A stretch of 64,000 nt of DNA from Algoriphagus antarcticus (GTDB lineage: Bacteria; Bacteroidota; Bacteroidia; Cytophagales; Cyclobacteriaceae), in NCBI RefSeq assembly GCF_002150685.1, contig NZ_MSSW01000011.1, positions 1-64,000 of the forward strand, given 5' to 3'. Positions 44,072-53,003 of the stretch are shown one piece after another. The notes under the pieces were generated by a model. It did no database searches. It was not told where the DNA came from and saw nothing but the letters and a program-made list of their open reading frames with translations. A program made the position numbers and the translations under genes. How positions within the stretch are numbered: the first letter of the stretch is position 1; each line of letters begins with the position of its first letter.

Positions 44072-44986
44072 ATGAGCACATTCAAACTTTCATCGATGCC
44101 TTCCCAACAAGGAAAAGTCGCAGTGGTCACCGGAGCAAACATTGGCTTGGGATATGAAACCGCTTTGGGACTCGCAAAAAAAGGTTCCAAAGTCATTTTA
44201 GCATGTAGAGATTTCGAGAAAGCAGAAAAAGCGATGCAAAAAATCTTAAAATCAGTTCCCAAGGCTGTTCTTGAAATTATACTTGTTGATTTGAAAAATC
44301 TGGATTCTGTTCATGGCTTTGCGGAAGAATTTCTGGTCAAATATAATCGTTTGGATTTTTTGATTTTAAACGCCGGAATCATGGCAACTCCCTTTTCCAA
44401 AACTAAGGATGGGTTTGAAAGTCAGATGGCCGTCAATTATTTCTCTCATTTTCTCTTAACCAATCTACTTTTTCCAGTAATCAAAAAGACAAAAAATGCC
44501 AGAATAGTCAGCTTGAGTAGCATTGCGCACAAGAATGGGAAAATTGATTTTGAAAATCTAAATTCTCAAAAATCCTATTCCAAATGGGGTGCTTATGGGC
44601 AAAGTAAATTGGCCTGCCTGATGTTTGCGTTTGAATTTCAGCGAAGAATCGACCATGAAAAATTGGAGATTAAATCGCTTGCTGCCCATCCGGGAATGTC
44701 GAGCACAAATCTCGGTCAACATCTTCCAAAAATTGCACAATTTTTCTTTGGCCCGATTTCTTCGTTGATTGGTCATGATGGAAAAGCTGGAGCAAAGCCA
44801 ACATTAATGGCCGCTTTGGAGCCCTCTTTGGATGGTGGAGAATACATTGGACCAAATGGATTTATGGAAGCAAAAGGGGATCCCGGCCGAGTGAAATCTT
44901 CAGATCGATCTCAAGATATCAGCGTGGCTCAAAGGCTATGGACTGTTTCTGAAAACTTAACGGGAAAAGAGTTTGATTTGAAATAA
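44072..44986 (+). CDS. Retinol-dehydrogenase-like SDR, paralogue 1
   Basis: This 304-residue protein has TGANIGLGYETALGLA at the cofactor site, a conserved NAGIM motif (LILNAGIMATPF), catalytic Ser in SLSSIAHKNG and YGQSK. The longer C-terminal part (AAHPGMSSTNLG and GGEYIGPNGFMEAKGDP) marks the WWOX/retinol dehydrogenase-like branch of SDRs. Substrate unknown. It is clearly paralogous to the gene at 47261, with the M13 peptidase gene in between. A hairpin lies between it and that convergent gene. Confidence 0.9.
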   Translation: MSTFKLSSMPSQQGKVAVVTGANIGLGYETALGLAKKGSKVILACRDFEKAEKAMQKILKSVPKAVLEIILVDLKNLDSVHGFAEEFLVKYNRLDFLILNAGIMATPFSKTKDGFESQMAVNYFSHFLLTNLLFPVIKKTKNARIVSLSSIAHKNGKIDFENLNSQKSYSKWGAYGQSKLACLMFAFEFQRRIDHEKLEIKSLAAHPGMSSTNLGQHLPKIAQFFFGPISSLIGHDGKAGAKPTLMAALEPSLDGGEYIGPNGFMEAKGDPGRVKSSDRSQDISVAQRLWTVSENLTGKEFDLK

Positions 44987-45014
44987 TAGCTGATTCCTGC
45001 AATCCTCAAAATTC

Positions 45015-45039
45015 GATAACTGACAACCGATCAGTTATC
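45015..45039. terminator. Hairpin between convergent genes
   Basis: GATAACTGA and TCAGTTATC are perfectly complementary around a 7-base loop, between the SDR stop and the M13 peptidase stop. There is no T-run, so termination here is plausible but unproven. Confidence 0.45.
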
Positions 45040-45069
45040 AGATAGTTGGTATGGATGTCAAAACTCCAA

Positions 45070-47094
45070 TTACCAAATCCTGATCCTTTCCTCTGCTGAT
45101 TTATAGTTTTTATCTCCAGGTTGGATGGCAAAAGAAGCGTAAAAAGGATCAAAATTCATCAGTGGACCATTCACACGCCATACTGCTGGAGAGTGGGAAT
45201 TTGTATTCACATAGGTGCGCATAAACTCATCGCGGGTTTTCACTCTCCAGATTCTAGCTATGGATAAACAGAATCTCTGATCAGGAGTAAATCCATCGAT
45301 TCTAGTGGTATCCTGTCCTTGCTCAGTCATCTTGAATGCGTCGTAAGCAATGTATATCCCGCCATTGTCGGCAGTATTCTCACCGATAGTCATTGCGCCT
45401 TTCACATGCACTGAATCCAGTACCGTGAAGGTGTCGTATCGCTCGATCAACTGCTGGGTTTTGCCCTTAAACTTCTCATAATCTGCATCTGTCCACCAGT
45501 TTTTCACATTGCCGTCTTTGTCATATTGTGCTCCCTGATCATCAAAAGCATGCGTAAGCTCATGACCTATGACCATACCTATGCCGCCATAATTAATTGC
45601 ATCATCAGCATATAGATCAAAATATGGATACTGAAGGATTCCTGCCGGAAAAACTATTTCATTCAACGATGGATTGTAGTACGCCGTCACTGTGGAAGGA
45701 GTAGTCCCCCACTCTAGCTTGTTTGGTGCCTTGCCAAATTTGTCCAGTTCATAGCGGCTTTGATCTTGGCGCAAAGCAAGTACATTTTCAAAATACTTAT
45801 TTCGATCTATAGTCACATCGTATTCTCTCCACTCATCCGGATAGCCTATTTTCTTGGTAATCGCATACAGCTTTTCTTTAGCCTGAGTTTTTGTACTATC
45901 GCTCATCCAGTCCAATTGATTTATTCTGTTTTCAAAGGCTTTTTGAAGATTGTTCACCAGATCCAACACACGCTTTTTCGCATCTTCATTGAAGTATTGC
46001 TTTACATACAACTGCCCAAGTGCATAGCCTAATTGTCGATCTACTTTCTGTACCATCTGCTGTGGCCGAGTCAATTGAGTGGATTGTCCTGAAATCACTT
46101 TTTCATAGGCAAAAGAAGCATCCTCAAAAGGTTTGCTCAATACTTCAGCATAGGAGGCAAGTGTATGAGCCTTGACATAAATTTTCCAATCTGAAAGTGG
46201 AACGGATTTTAACATCTTATTCAATGATTCATAATATGCCGGTTGGCGGACATCTACGGAATCTGCATCCAATCCCAACTGGTCTAACATGGAAGGCCAT
46301 CCAATATTGGGCTGCTTTTGGTTTAATTCGGCCACAGCCATTTTATGGTAATTCTCTTTAACTACCCGGCGTTCGATGCGCGTTTTATGGGATTCCGCTA
46401 GTTTCTTTTCAATAGAGTATATCTTCTCCGCGCTACTTTTTGCTTCAGATTTATCACTTCCTGTGAGTTGAAAAAGAGTAGAAAGGTAATCTACATAAGC
46501 TTTTTGAATGGCTAAAGTGGAAGAATCTGTCTTGAAATAGTAATCCCTATCTGGCAAACCCAACCCAGTCTGACTGAAATGGGCGATGTTGATACTGCTG
46601 TTTTCTGCATCCGGAGAGATTCCCAGACTAATAAGAGATTGATTGTTCGACTTGATCTCATCAGTTATGAAACTCATCAAACTGTTCAGGTCATTGGTTG
46701 CTTCAATTTCAGCCAAAATTGGTTTGATAGGTTCAAAGCCACGCTGATCGATGGCCGCTATGTCCATACCTGAAGCGTAAAAATCACCCACTTTTTGTTC
46801 TATACTACCAGCTGGGTTTTCCGTGGCTGAGACTTCTTCCAAAATATTCTCCAGAAGCTGTTTTTGAGGAATATTCAAAAATGAATAGGAACCTACACCC
46901 GACTGATCATCAGCTATTAGCGCAGAGTCGTACCATAGACCGTTGACATGCATAAAGAAATTATCACCGGGCTTGATCGAAGAATCAATCCCATCAACGC
47001 TCACAAACTGTTTCTTTGCTTCTGGGTTTTCGGATGAATTTTGCTGGCCACATGAAACCAAAAGCATCAGGGAGGCGAAAAGTACATTTCTCAT
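45070..47094 (-). CDS. M13-family (neprilysin-like) zinc endopeptidase lipoprotein
   Basis: From ATG 47094 the protein has 674 residues and a lipoprotein signal (LMLLVSC). The peptidase_M13_N helical domain covers most of the protein. The catalytic part has VIGHELTHAFDDQG (HExxH) and GENTADNGG (third zinc ligand Glu and Asp). It ends with the family's RxRIW-type C terminus, here EERIRIW instead of the usual CxVW. Neprilysin-like enzymes cut small peptides outside the cytoplasm. The earlier in-frame Met at 47151 would precede the signal and is unlikely. Confidence 0.93.
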   Translation of the reverse strand: MRNVLFASLMLLVSCGQQNSSENPEAKKQFVSVDGIDSSIKPGDNFFMHVNGLWYDSALIADDQSGVGSYSFLNIPQKQLLENILEEVSATENPAGSIEQKVGDFYASGMDIAAIDQRGFEPIKPILAEIEATNDLNSLMSFITDEIKSNNQSLISLGISPDAENSSINIAHFSQTGLGLPDRDYYFKTDSSTLAIQKAYVDYLSTLFQLTGSDKSEAKSSAEKIYSIEKKLAESHKTRIERRVVKENYHKMAVAELNQKQPNIGWPSMLDQLGLDADSVDVRQPAYYESLNKMLKSVPLSDWKIYVKAHTLASYAEVLSKPFEDASFAYEKVISGQSTQLTRPQQMVQKVDRQLGYALGQLYVKQYFNEDAKKRVLDLVNNLQKAFENRINQLDWMSDSTKTQAKEKLYAITKKIGYPDEWREYDVTIDRNKYFENVLALRQDQSRYELDKFGKAPNKLEWGTTPSTVTAYYNPSLNEIVFPAGILQYPYFDLYADDAINYGGIGMVIGHELTHAFDDQGAQYDKDGNVKNWWTDADYEKFKGKTQQLIERYDTFTVLDSVHVKGAMTIGENTADNGGIYIAYDAFKMTEQGQDTTRIDGFTPDQRFCLSIARIWRVKTRDEFMRTYVNTNSHSPAVWRVNGPLMNFDPFYASFAIQPGDKNYKSAEERIRIW

Positions 47095-47260
47095 AGTTAG
47101 TGTGGGTGTTTTGCAAAAGTTAAATGAAAAAATTGAGTTGACAAGTCGCATTTATATGACCGTCGATTTGACTTCTACCAATGATCAATTGAACAATTGT
47201 GTGGTTTCTCTAGTATCTTCATTTTACTTCCTTTCTTATCATGACTAAAGCCTTTTACCC

Positions 47261-48172
47261 ATGAAAAATTTCTCAATGAAATCTGTCCCTTCACTAAAAG
47301 GCAAAGTTGCCTTAGTCACCGGTGCCAATATTGGTCTTGGATATGAAACTGCGTTGGCTTTGGCTAAAAAAGAAGCTACTGTAATTCTTGCCTGCCGTAC
47401 TCTAAGCAAAGCACATCAGGCGATGAAGAATATTCTCAAGGAAGTGCCCGGAGCTGATTTGGAGATTATATTGCTTGATTTGAAAAGTCTAGATTCTGTT
47501 CGGGAGTTTGCAACAGAATTTGCCAAAAAATACGATAGCCTTAATCTCTTAATAGCAAATGCTGGAATTATGATGCCACCTTTTCAAACCACAAAAGAAG
47601 GATTTGAAAGTCAGTTTGGAGTGAATTACCTCGCACATTTTTTACTGGCGAATCTTCTATTTCCTATTCTAAAGAAAACCGAGAAATCCCGTTTAGTGAT
47701 GCTGAGCAGTTTGGCACATAAGAGTGGAAAAATAGATTTCGAAAATTTGAATGCAGGTAAAAGCTATTCAAAATGGAAGGCCTATTCCCAAAGCAAATTG
47801 GCTTGCCTGATGTTTGCCTACGAACTACAGCGTAGAATGGAAAAAGCTGGAATTAGCACAAAAGCTGTGGCAGCTCATCCCGGCCTTTCCGATACCAATT
47901 TAGGACAGTTCTTGCCCAACTTTGCAATGAAGTTATTTAGCCCATTGACATCCATTATAGGCCAAGAAGCCAAGTCAGGAGCACTTCCCACGCTAAGAGC
48001 AGCGTTGGATCCAGAAGTGAAAGGAGGAGAATATTACGGGCCTTCAGGCTTCAGAGAAGTTAAAGGAAATCCCATAAAAGTCAGCTCCTCTTCTCGATCT
48101 CATGATATGAAAATTGCCACTAAGCTTTGGGCAATTTCAGAGAAATTGACTGGTGAAAAGTTCGCGATATAG
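47261..48172 (+). CDS. Retinol-dehydrogenase-like SDR, paralogue 2
   Basis: 303 residues, with the same architecture as the gene at 44072: TGANIGLGYETALALA, NAGIMMPPF, Ser in MLSSLAHKSG, YSQSK, AAHPGLSDTNLG and GGEYYGPSGFREVKGNP. By eye about 65% of positions agree between the two. A gene duplication followed by insertion or rearrangement around the M13 peptidase gene is the simplest reading. Substrate unknown. Confidence 0.9.
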   Translation: MKNFSMKSVPSLKGKVALVTGANIGLGYETALALAKKEATVILACRTLSKAHQAMKNILKEVPGADLEIILLDLKSLDSVREFATEFAKKYDSLNLLIANAGIMMPPFQTTKEGFESQFGVNYLAHFLLANLLFPILKKTEKSRLVMLSSLAHKSGKIDFENLNAGKSYSKWKAYSQSKLACLMFAYELQRRMEKAGISTKAVAAHPGLSDTNLGQFLPNFAMKLFSPLTSIIGQEAKSGALPTLRAALDPEVKGGEYYGPSGFREVKGNPIKVSSSSRSHDMKIATKLWAISEKLTGEKFAI

Positions 48173-48222
48173 TGTCAATTATGAGCGACTTCTGTCATCG
48201 GACACGCGCCATTCCAATATGT

Positions 48223-49080
48223 TCACTTTTTCAAACCATGCAAATACGCTATGCTCCTTGGAACCTGCTGGTAGTAAATTGGACTTTCGTCTTCTAGGTA
48301 GAAGTGTTGAACTCCTGCCTTTTTTGCAGCTAAAATAATTTCCGGGAGATCAAGTTGGCCGGTTCCCAGCGTGACATCGTTTTCAGTTGGAGTTCCGCCA
48401 GACATATTACCCACTATGCCTTTTCGCAAATCTTTAAGGTGCATGAGCTTGAAGCGATCTCCGTATTTGGTAAGTAAAGCTGCTGGATCAGCTCCCGGGA
48501 AGAACGTCCAAAGTATATCCATTTCGAAGCTTACATAATCGGGGTTTGTTTCCTGAACGATCAAATCGAAGAGGGTCCCATCTCCATGTGGCTCAAATTC
48601 ATAACCGTGATTGTGATAGCAGAAAGTCAGTTCATAATCTTCCTTTAGCACCTTCCCTACCGCATTGAAATCAGCGATCGTTTGCTGTGCATCTTCCAGC
48701 GTAAAAGCTGCCGTGTGAGGAACCCATGCCACTCGCACGAATTCTGCTCCCAGTGTTTGAGCATTTTCCGCTACAGTTGCCGTCTTTTCCATCAGGTCTT
48801 TGTAGCCTACTCCGAAGGAAGAGCAGTGCATCCCGCGCTTATCCAACTCTTTTTTAATATCTGAAGCAGTATGTCCAAATAAGCTTGAAAACTCCATATC
48901 AGTAATTCCCATGGCTTGAAGCGTATCTAGTGTAGCTGGCAGATCTTTGGAAAGGCTATTTCGATAGGTATAAGAAACCATCCCTGGCATTTCTGGGAAC
49001 AGTGCATCTTGAACTTGCGCGAAAAGTGGAGTGGAAAATAACAACAAAAAAATGGTTAATACTGGCAATGATTTTTTCAT
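48223..49080 (-). CDS. Secreted sugar-phosphate isomerase/epimerase-like TIM barrel
   Basis: This 285-residue protein has a Sec signal peptide (PVLTIFLLLFSTPLFAQ) and an AP-endonuclease-2/xylose-isomerase-like TIM barrel. Metal-binding residues are seen in YHNHGYEFEPHG (His), VSFEMDILW (Glu/Asp), FKLMHLKDLRKG (His) and FYLEDES (Glu). Exported members of this family are frequent in Bacteroidota beside Gfo/Idh/MocA enzymes and probably isomerise or epimerise sugars. No such partner is directly adjacent, so the substrate is open. Confidence 0.87.
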   Translation of the reverse strand: MKKSLPVLTIFLLLFSTPLFAQVQDALFPEMPGMVSYTYRNSLSKDLPATLDTLQAMGITDMEFSSLFGHTASDIKKELDKRGMHCSSFGVGYKDLMEKTATVAENAQTLGAEFVRVAWVPHTAAFTLEDAQQTIADFNAVGKVLKEDYELTFCYHNHGYEFEPHGDGTLFDLIVQETNPDYVSFEMDILWTFFPGADPAALLTKYGDRFKLMHLKDLRKGIVGNMSGGTPTENDVTLGTGQLDLPEIILAAKKAGVQHFYLEDESPIYYQQVPRSIAYLHGLKK

Positions 49081-49202
49081 GGTTTTTGGGAATAAAGTTG
49101 TGATTTAGCGAATCTGCACGAATCGAGTTTTAAAGTACATGCATTTGACTGAAATGTATATTCCATAGCACATATTTTCTCCGTTAATTTAAGCAATCGA
49201 TT

Positions 49203-50402
49203 TCAGCTCCTGACATGTAAAGCCAACCAAGGATCGGAATTCCAAAAACAGTTTTTCTGCAGAGAGAGGTATTCTGCAACTCTCCCATCGAAGTATTTGA
49301 TCTCAATTCCAGGATAGGAATTCCTTAACGATTTATAAGCCCCCACAAAATCAGATTGACTGCGAAAACCTGATTTAATTAAGTGGATCACAATTTCTCT
49401 TTGCGAATCCTTACTTATTAAAAAGTCCTTCATCCAATTGTCCAGTGATTTTTGTTTTTTGGACACAATCTCTTCATAGCTGGTGATCCCAAATGGTGGA
49501 ATTGGTCCATAATGATCAACTATCGTATGTTGAGAACATTCTGACGTGAATGGGCCAAAGCTACTTTCCCAGTTATTCATCTTATTGATTGAAGGCAGAT
49601 TCACATTCATTAGTGCCAGAGTATCGTACCAGAATCGTTTAGAACGTGGCAAAAAACGATGATTTCGAAGTGGAATACTTTTCTCCCTAGACCAATTTTG
49701 CATAAAGCTAAAAAGTGGATGGTTGAACGTAAGTACATCGTGATGTGAAGTGAGATGGTCTGGTTCGCGCCCGAAAACACGCTTGAACTTTTCATATTGA
49801 GCCAAGAATTCTGTCTTTACTTGCTCCACATAGTCCGGTTTCTCAAAATTCCTGTTGAATTTACGGAAGTCCAAAAACTTCTTTTCGCTATCTATCAAAA
49901 GCTGAACTTCTTTAGGCTCAGAAATAGGTTCTCCGGAAGTAATCGTGAAATGTAGCCCAATGTGAGTGGTTTTGTATAGAGAATGTTCTGGATCTTCTTT
50001 TGGAAAATCCATCAGACTTTGACAAAAATCACTCAAATAGCTGTCATTATGATCATCAGGACGATTGACCAAAACCGCAATTGAATTGATCCAGCCTTCG
50101 CGAAGCGCTATTTTGGCGCCCACGTCTATCTCTTCCACAATCCCAATGTCATCAGCAGTCACAATAATTTTTTTCTCGATAAGTGGTACTTCCGATGTGG
50201 TGTATATAGACTTGCTCCATACAAAACTATGGTTGCTCAGCACATACCAGATACTAGAATCAAGGTATTCTTCTCCGACGATAGCATGCGATATCTCAAC
50301 CTCAGATCCTGGAGCTAATACTTTTGATTTGGGAGCATTGACAGACGGCCTTTCCAATCTCACGTTTACAAATTGACTCACGATGCCTTTGAACGTTTCC
50401 AT
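49203..50402 (-). CDS. SH3b domain fused to ChbG/YdjC-type deacetylase
   Basis: From ATG 50402 the protein has 399 residues. The first ~70 form a bacterial SH3-like domain (FVNVRLERPS through VLAPGSEVEI to FVWSKSIY). The rest is a YdjC/ChbG carbohydrate deacetylase: metal Asp pair in VTADDIGIVEEID, HIGLHFTITSGEP, and the His motif PDHLTSHHDVLTFNHP. Known ChbG enzymes remove acetyl groups from chitooligosaccharides. An SH3b domain suggests binding to a peptidoglycan or cell-surface ligand. No signal peptide is visible. The start overlaps the stop of the membrane-protein gene by one base (TGATG), so they are coupled. Confidence 0.85.
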   Translation of the reverse strand: METFKGIVSQFVNVRLERPSVNAPKSKVLAPGSEVEISHAIVGEEYLDSSIWYVLSNHSFVWSKSIYTTSEVPLIEKKIIVTADDIGIVEEIDVGAKIALREGWINSIAVLVNRPDDHNDSYLSDFCQSLMDFPKEDPEHSLYKTTHIGLHFTITSGEPISEPKEVQLLIDSEKKFLDFRKFNRNFEKPDYVEQVKTEFLAQYEKFKRVFGREPDHLTSHHDVLTFNHPLFSFMQNWSREKSIPLRNHRFLPRSKRFWYDTLALMNVNLPSINKMNNWESSFGPFTSECSQHTIVDHYGPIPPFGITSYEEIVSKKQKSLDNWMKDFLISKDSQREIVIHLIKSGFRSQSDFVGAYKSLRNSYPGIEIKYFDGRVAEYLSLQKNCFWNSDPWLALHVRS

Positions 50403-51562
50403 CACCCTACCGCTTTAGTGTTATTGACTACTTGGTCAGAAGAGTCAGAGGATTTCCCGGCAGAAACCGGAATATTCACCGAGTTGCGTACCTGCACCAG
50501 TTTGTTCAGTAAGTCAAACCAAAAAGGAGCGCCAAGGGAAATCGCGAAAGCGGTGATCAACCACCCTAATATAGTCCAACCAGTAAATTTCGCCTCTTTA
50601 CTGACACCCAAGACATAGTTGTATTTGCTTATCTCAGTATTCACTGAATCGATGAATTGTCTCTGCTCGGTAAAAGAAACCGAACTGACTCCATTGGGAT
50701 TATTTGCGATATAGCCTTTTGCGCCTTCAACAAGCATAGTCCTCATTTCTTCATTTTTCGATAGTTCGGTAGTGAGCCTAATCGTATCCACATTGAAGAG
50801 TCCTGCTATTATAAACCCAAGGATAAAAGTCAGGAAAGTCAATTTCCTTTTATACCAACCGGCGACTCTATCCATCTGATCATCATACCAGTTTTCGATC
50901 AATGACTTGAATTTCTCCTTGTCATTAGCCGCTTGCTGCCAAAGGTTTTTCAGCTGGTATTTTGTCTCTGTTCCTATCGATAATCCCTCGATTTCCCATG
51001 GATGCTCTTTATTTGTTCTCTGAAATAGTTCCTGCTTCAGATAATCCAGTTTTTCTGTGAGTGAATCAATCTCGACTTTATCGGAAATGGCTGTTTGGGT
51101 GCTTTCCTTCAATTCCTGTTGAAGGGCCCTAATATCAGAAGCTAATTTGCTTGAATCATATTCAGGGATGATTCCAAGGGTAGCGGAGATATTATGGATA
51201 TCATCGAGGTAAGCTCCTTTCCCCAACAAGTCAATTAAAGTACTCCCAAACCTGTCCTTAGCGATATAGGATGGTTTTGAGTTGATTCCCTTGCTTCCCA
51301 GATATTTGATAGAAGGATGCTTGTAAAAAGCCTTCGTGAGTGGATTGATAGTATTCACCCAAAACAGGTTCAGAAAAGTGTGGTTGATTCGAGTTGACTG
51401 ATGATCATCGGCCAACAAGCGATCAATTCCAGTAATTAGATTTTTGGATCTGGAACTGAAGGAAGATGTGATAGCCTCAATAATAGTCATCGCAAAGAGA
51501 CTATAGAGCAAATAGAGAAAAACTAGACTTATAAAAACGTCTAAAACAGCTAAGCCGGTCAT
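50402..51562 (-). CDS. Membrane protein of unknown function coupled to the SH3b-deacetylase
   Basis: 386 residues. A hydrophobic N-terminal helix (about 3-28) is followed by a soluble region with a coiled coil (about 140-175) and the motif WYDDQMDRVAGWYKRK, then a second helix (about 243-263). A loop of about 65 residues follows, and a third helix sits at about 330-355 before a short Ser-rich tail. I recall similar unnamed membrane proteins with the 'D-x-M-x-R-x-x-G-x-Y-K-R' motif but no function. It overlaps the deacetylase start, so the two products probably act together. About 860 bases without a gene lie upstream. Confidence 0.8.
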   Translation of the reverse strand: MTGLAVLDVFISLVFLYLLYSLFAMTIIEAITSSFSSRSKNLITGIDRLLADDHQSTRINHTFLNLFWVNTINPLTKAFYKHPSIKYLGSKGINSKPSYIAKDRFGSTLIDLLGKGAYLDDIHNISATLGIIPEYDSSKLASDIRALQQELKESTQTAISDKVEIDSLTEKLDYLKQELFQRTNKEHPWEIEGLSIGTETKYQLKNLWQQAANDKEKFKSLIENWYDDQMDRVAGWYKRKLTFLTFILGFIIAGLFNVDTIRLTTELSKNEEMRTMLVEGAKGYIANNPNGVSSVSFTEQRQFIDSVNTEISKYNYVLGVSKEAKFTGWTILGWLITAFAISLGAPFWFDLLNKLVQVRNSVNIPVSAGKSSDSSDQVVNNTKAVG

Positions 51563-52419
51563 AGGATATGGTGTTTAAAAATTTTGTGAAAAAGTATTCG
51601 AAACAAATCAATTACAAAATAATCTTTTTCAGAAGAAAACCCATATAACTAATTGTTTTTCAAGATCATCAGGGATTATAAATTAAGGTTTAAGTAGCAA
51701 TAATCTTTCATAGTATTCTTACTTGAATCTTATGCTTGGTTAGAAAGATCAAACCTTGTTGAAGCAAATGGTTGATCCCCGGCTTCTAAGTCACAATCTG
51801 GAATTGGAAAATTTCAAAAAAATATAAATTCATGGTTTCGACTTAGTTTTTAAATCCAATACCAACGACTCCTTTTCTTACTTTAATATCCGATTAGCCC
51901 AAGGAATTAAGTGCTGCGTATTTGGCGCATAAGTATATCCTACATCATGCTGTCTCCAGGCCAAAAGTACCATTCAGTATATCGGTATTATAAGGAGGCA
52001 ATTTTTCATTCAAATAGTCATCTGATACTCGCAGATCAGTTGATCCAAGTAGTTTGTAATCGACATCAGCTGCAATCACAGCCATATAATTGCCCTTTTG
52101 ATCCAGCCATTTTGAATCACCTTTTTCAGGAATTCCATAGCTCATTGATGAAGTCGACTGGAGTGGGCTATTTATTCAGATCTATTCCAGAGGTTTGAGT
52201 ACTCACAAAAACTCCGATAACCATCGATTGGTATAATAGAATTATCTTCTTAATGTAAAGTTTCAGATATAAAGTTTTAAACTTTAGTCAAACCTCTAGC
52301 TATTCGTATTATAGCCAAATAGGTGAACGCTGAATTTCAAACATTTTAGAAACAAAGTATCTTTTGCTCGACTACCAAGCCAATCGACCAACACTTTTCT
52401 AAAAGTCCATGGAAGCTAC
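51563..52419. other. Long non-coding region with a gene remnant
   Basis: About 850 bases between two minus-strand genes. The only coding-like part is the minus-strand fragment at about 51905-52170, given separately. The remainder is AT-rich and shows no recognised repeat or RNA. Confidence 0.5.
51905..52180 (-). pseudogene. Fragment of an unidentified gene, frameshifted
   Basis: On the minus strand an open stretch without its own clear start reads SPLQSTSSMSYGIPEKGDS, then NYMAVIAADVDYKLLGS, and stops at 51945. In a neighbouring frame the stretch continues QHDVGYTYAPNTQHLIPWAN to a stop just past RILK. Both pieces have natural protein composition, so this looks like the end of a gene that has lost its 5' part and one base. 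I cannot name the family. Confidence 0.45.
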
Positions 52420-52896
52420 TTATCCAACTAGTTCCTCTACTCTTCCCTCATAATCGAACTGCAAGTCTTCGTGCAGGCCAGAAATGAGCTTAACCGCTTT
52501 TCCCAATTGCATCTGATACATATTATCCAAAACCTGATTTCTGTGTCTGAGAAAGCCATATTCCCGAAGCTTTTCGCAGAAAAATAAAAGCACTTCGATC
52601 TGATCAGTTTTGACTTTACTCAGCTTGAGCAACTTGTTCATTTTGCGACGTAGCTTTTGCGCAGCTTTCTTAGCATAATAAGAATGATCACCTCTTGCCA
52701 TTTGAAAATCCTTCTCCAGTTCTTCCTGCACCATTTCTAAATACAATAAGGGATTGTCCTTCTCGCTGAGTTTGAAAAATAAATAGGATTTATTATCTCG
52801 ACTGAATTTGCTCAGATCCGTCACCAAATTTATCAGTTCCTTCTCATTGAGGTGGCTGAGTTCTTTCTTAAGTTGAGCGAGACTGGGGATTTGCAT
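52420..52896 (-). CDS. Helical cytoplasmic protein of unknown function
   Basis: From ATG 52896 the protein has 158 residues; eight more codons are open upstream. It is almost entirely charged alpha helix (SLAQLKKELSHLNEKELINL, KKAAQKLRRKMNKLLKLSK), with a conserved-looking end GLHEDLQFDYEGRVEELVG. No signal, no membrane helix. It is divergent from the XdhC-like gene, with about 107 bases between the two starts. I believe similar short helical proteins occur in other Bacteroidota, without known function. Confidence 0.7.
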   Translation of the reverse strand: MQIPSLAQLKKELSHLNEKELINLVTDLSKFSRDNKSYLFFKLSEKDNPLLYLEMVQEELEKDFQMARGDHSYYAKKAAQKLRRKMNKLLKLSKVKTDQIEVLLFFCEKLREYGFLRHRNQVLDNMYQMQLGKAVKLISGLHEDLQFDYEGRVEELVG

Positions 52897-53003
52897 GCCG
52901 CAAGTTAGGGTATGCCTCATATTTTTACTAAAATCATCGCCGTAGAAATTAATCTTCTTGAATAAGTTGGAGAACTTCTATTTATTAGGCTATCTCTATT
53001 TTT

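Noticed and set aside
51911..52198. Plus-strand frame of 95 codons
   Set aside because: It is the antisense of the more protein-like minus-strand fragment and has no recognisable motif.
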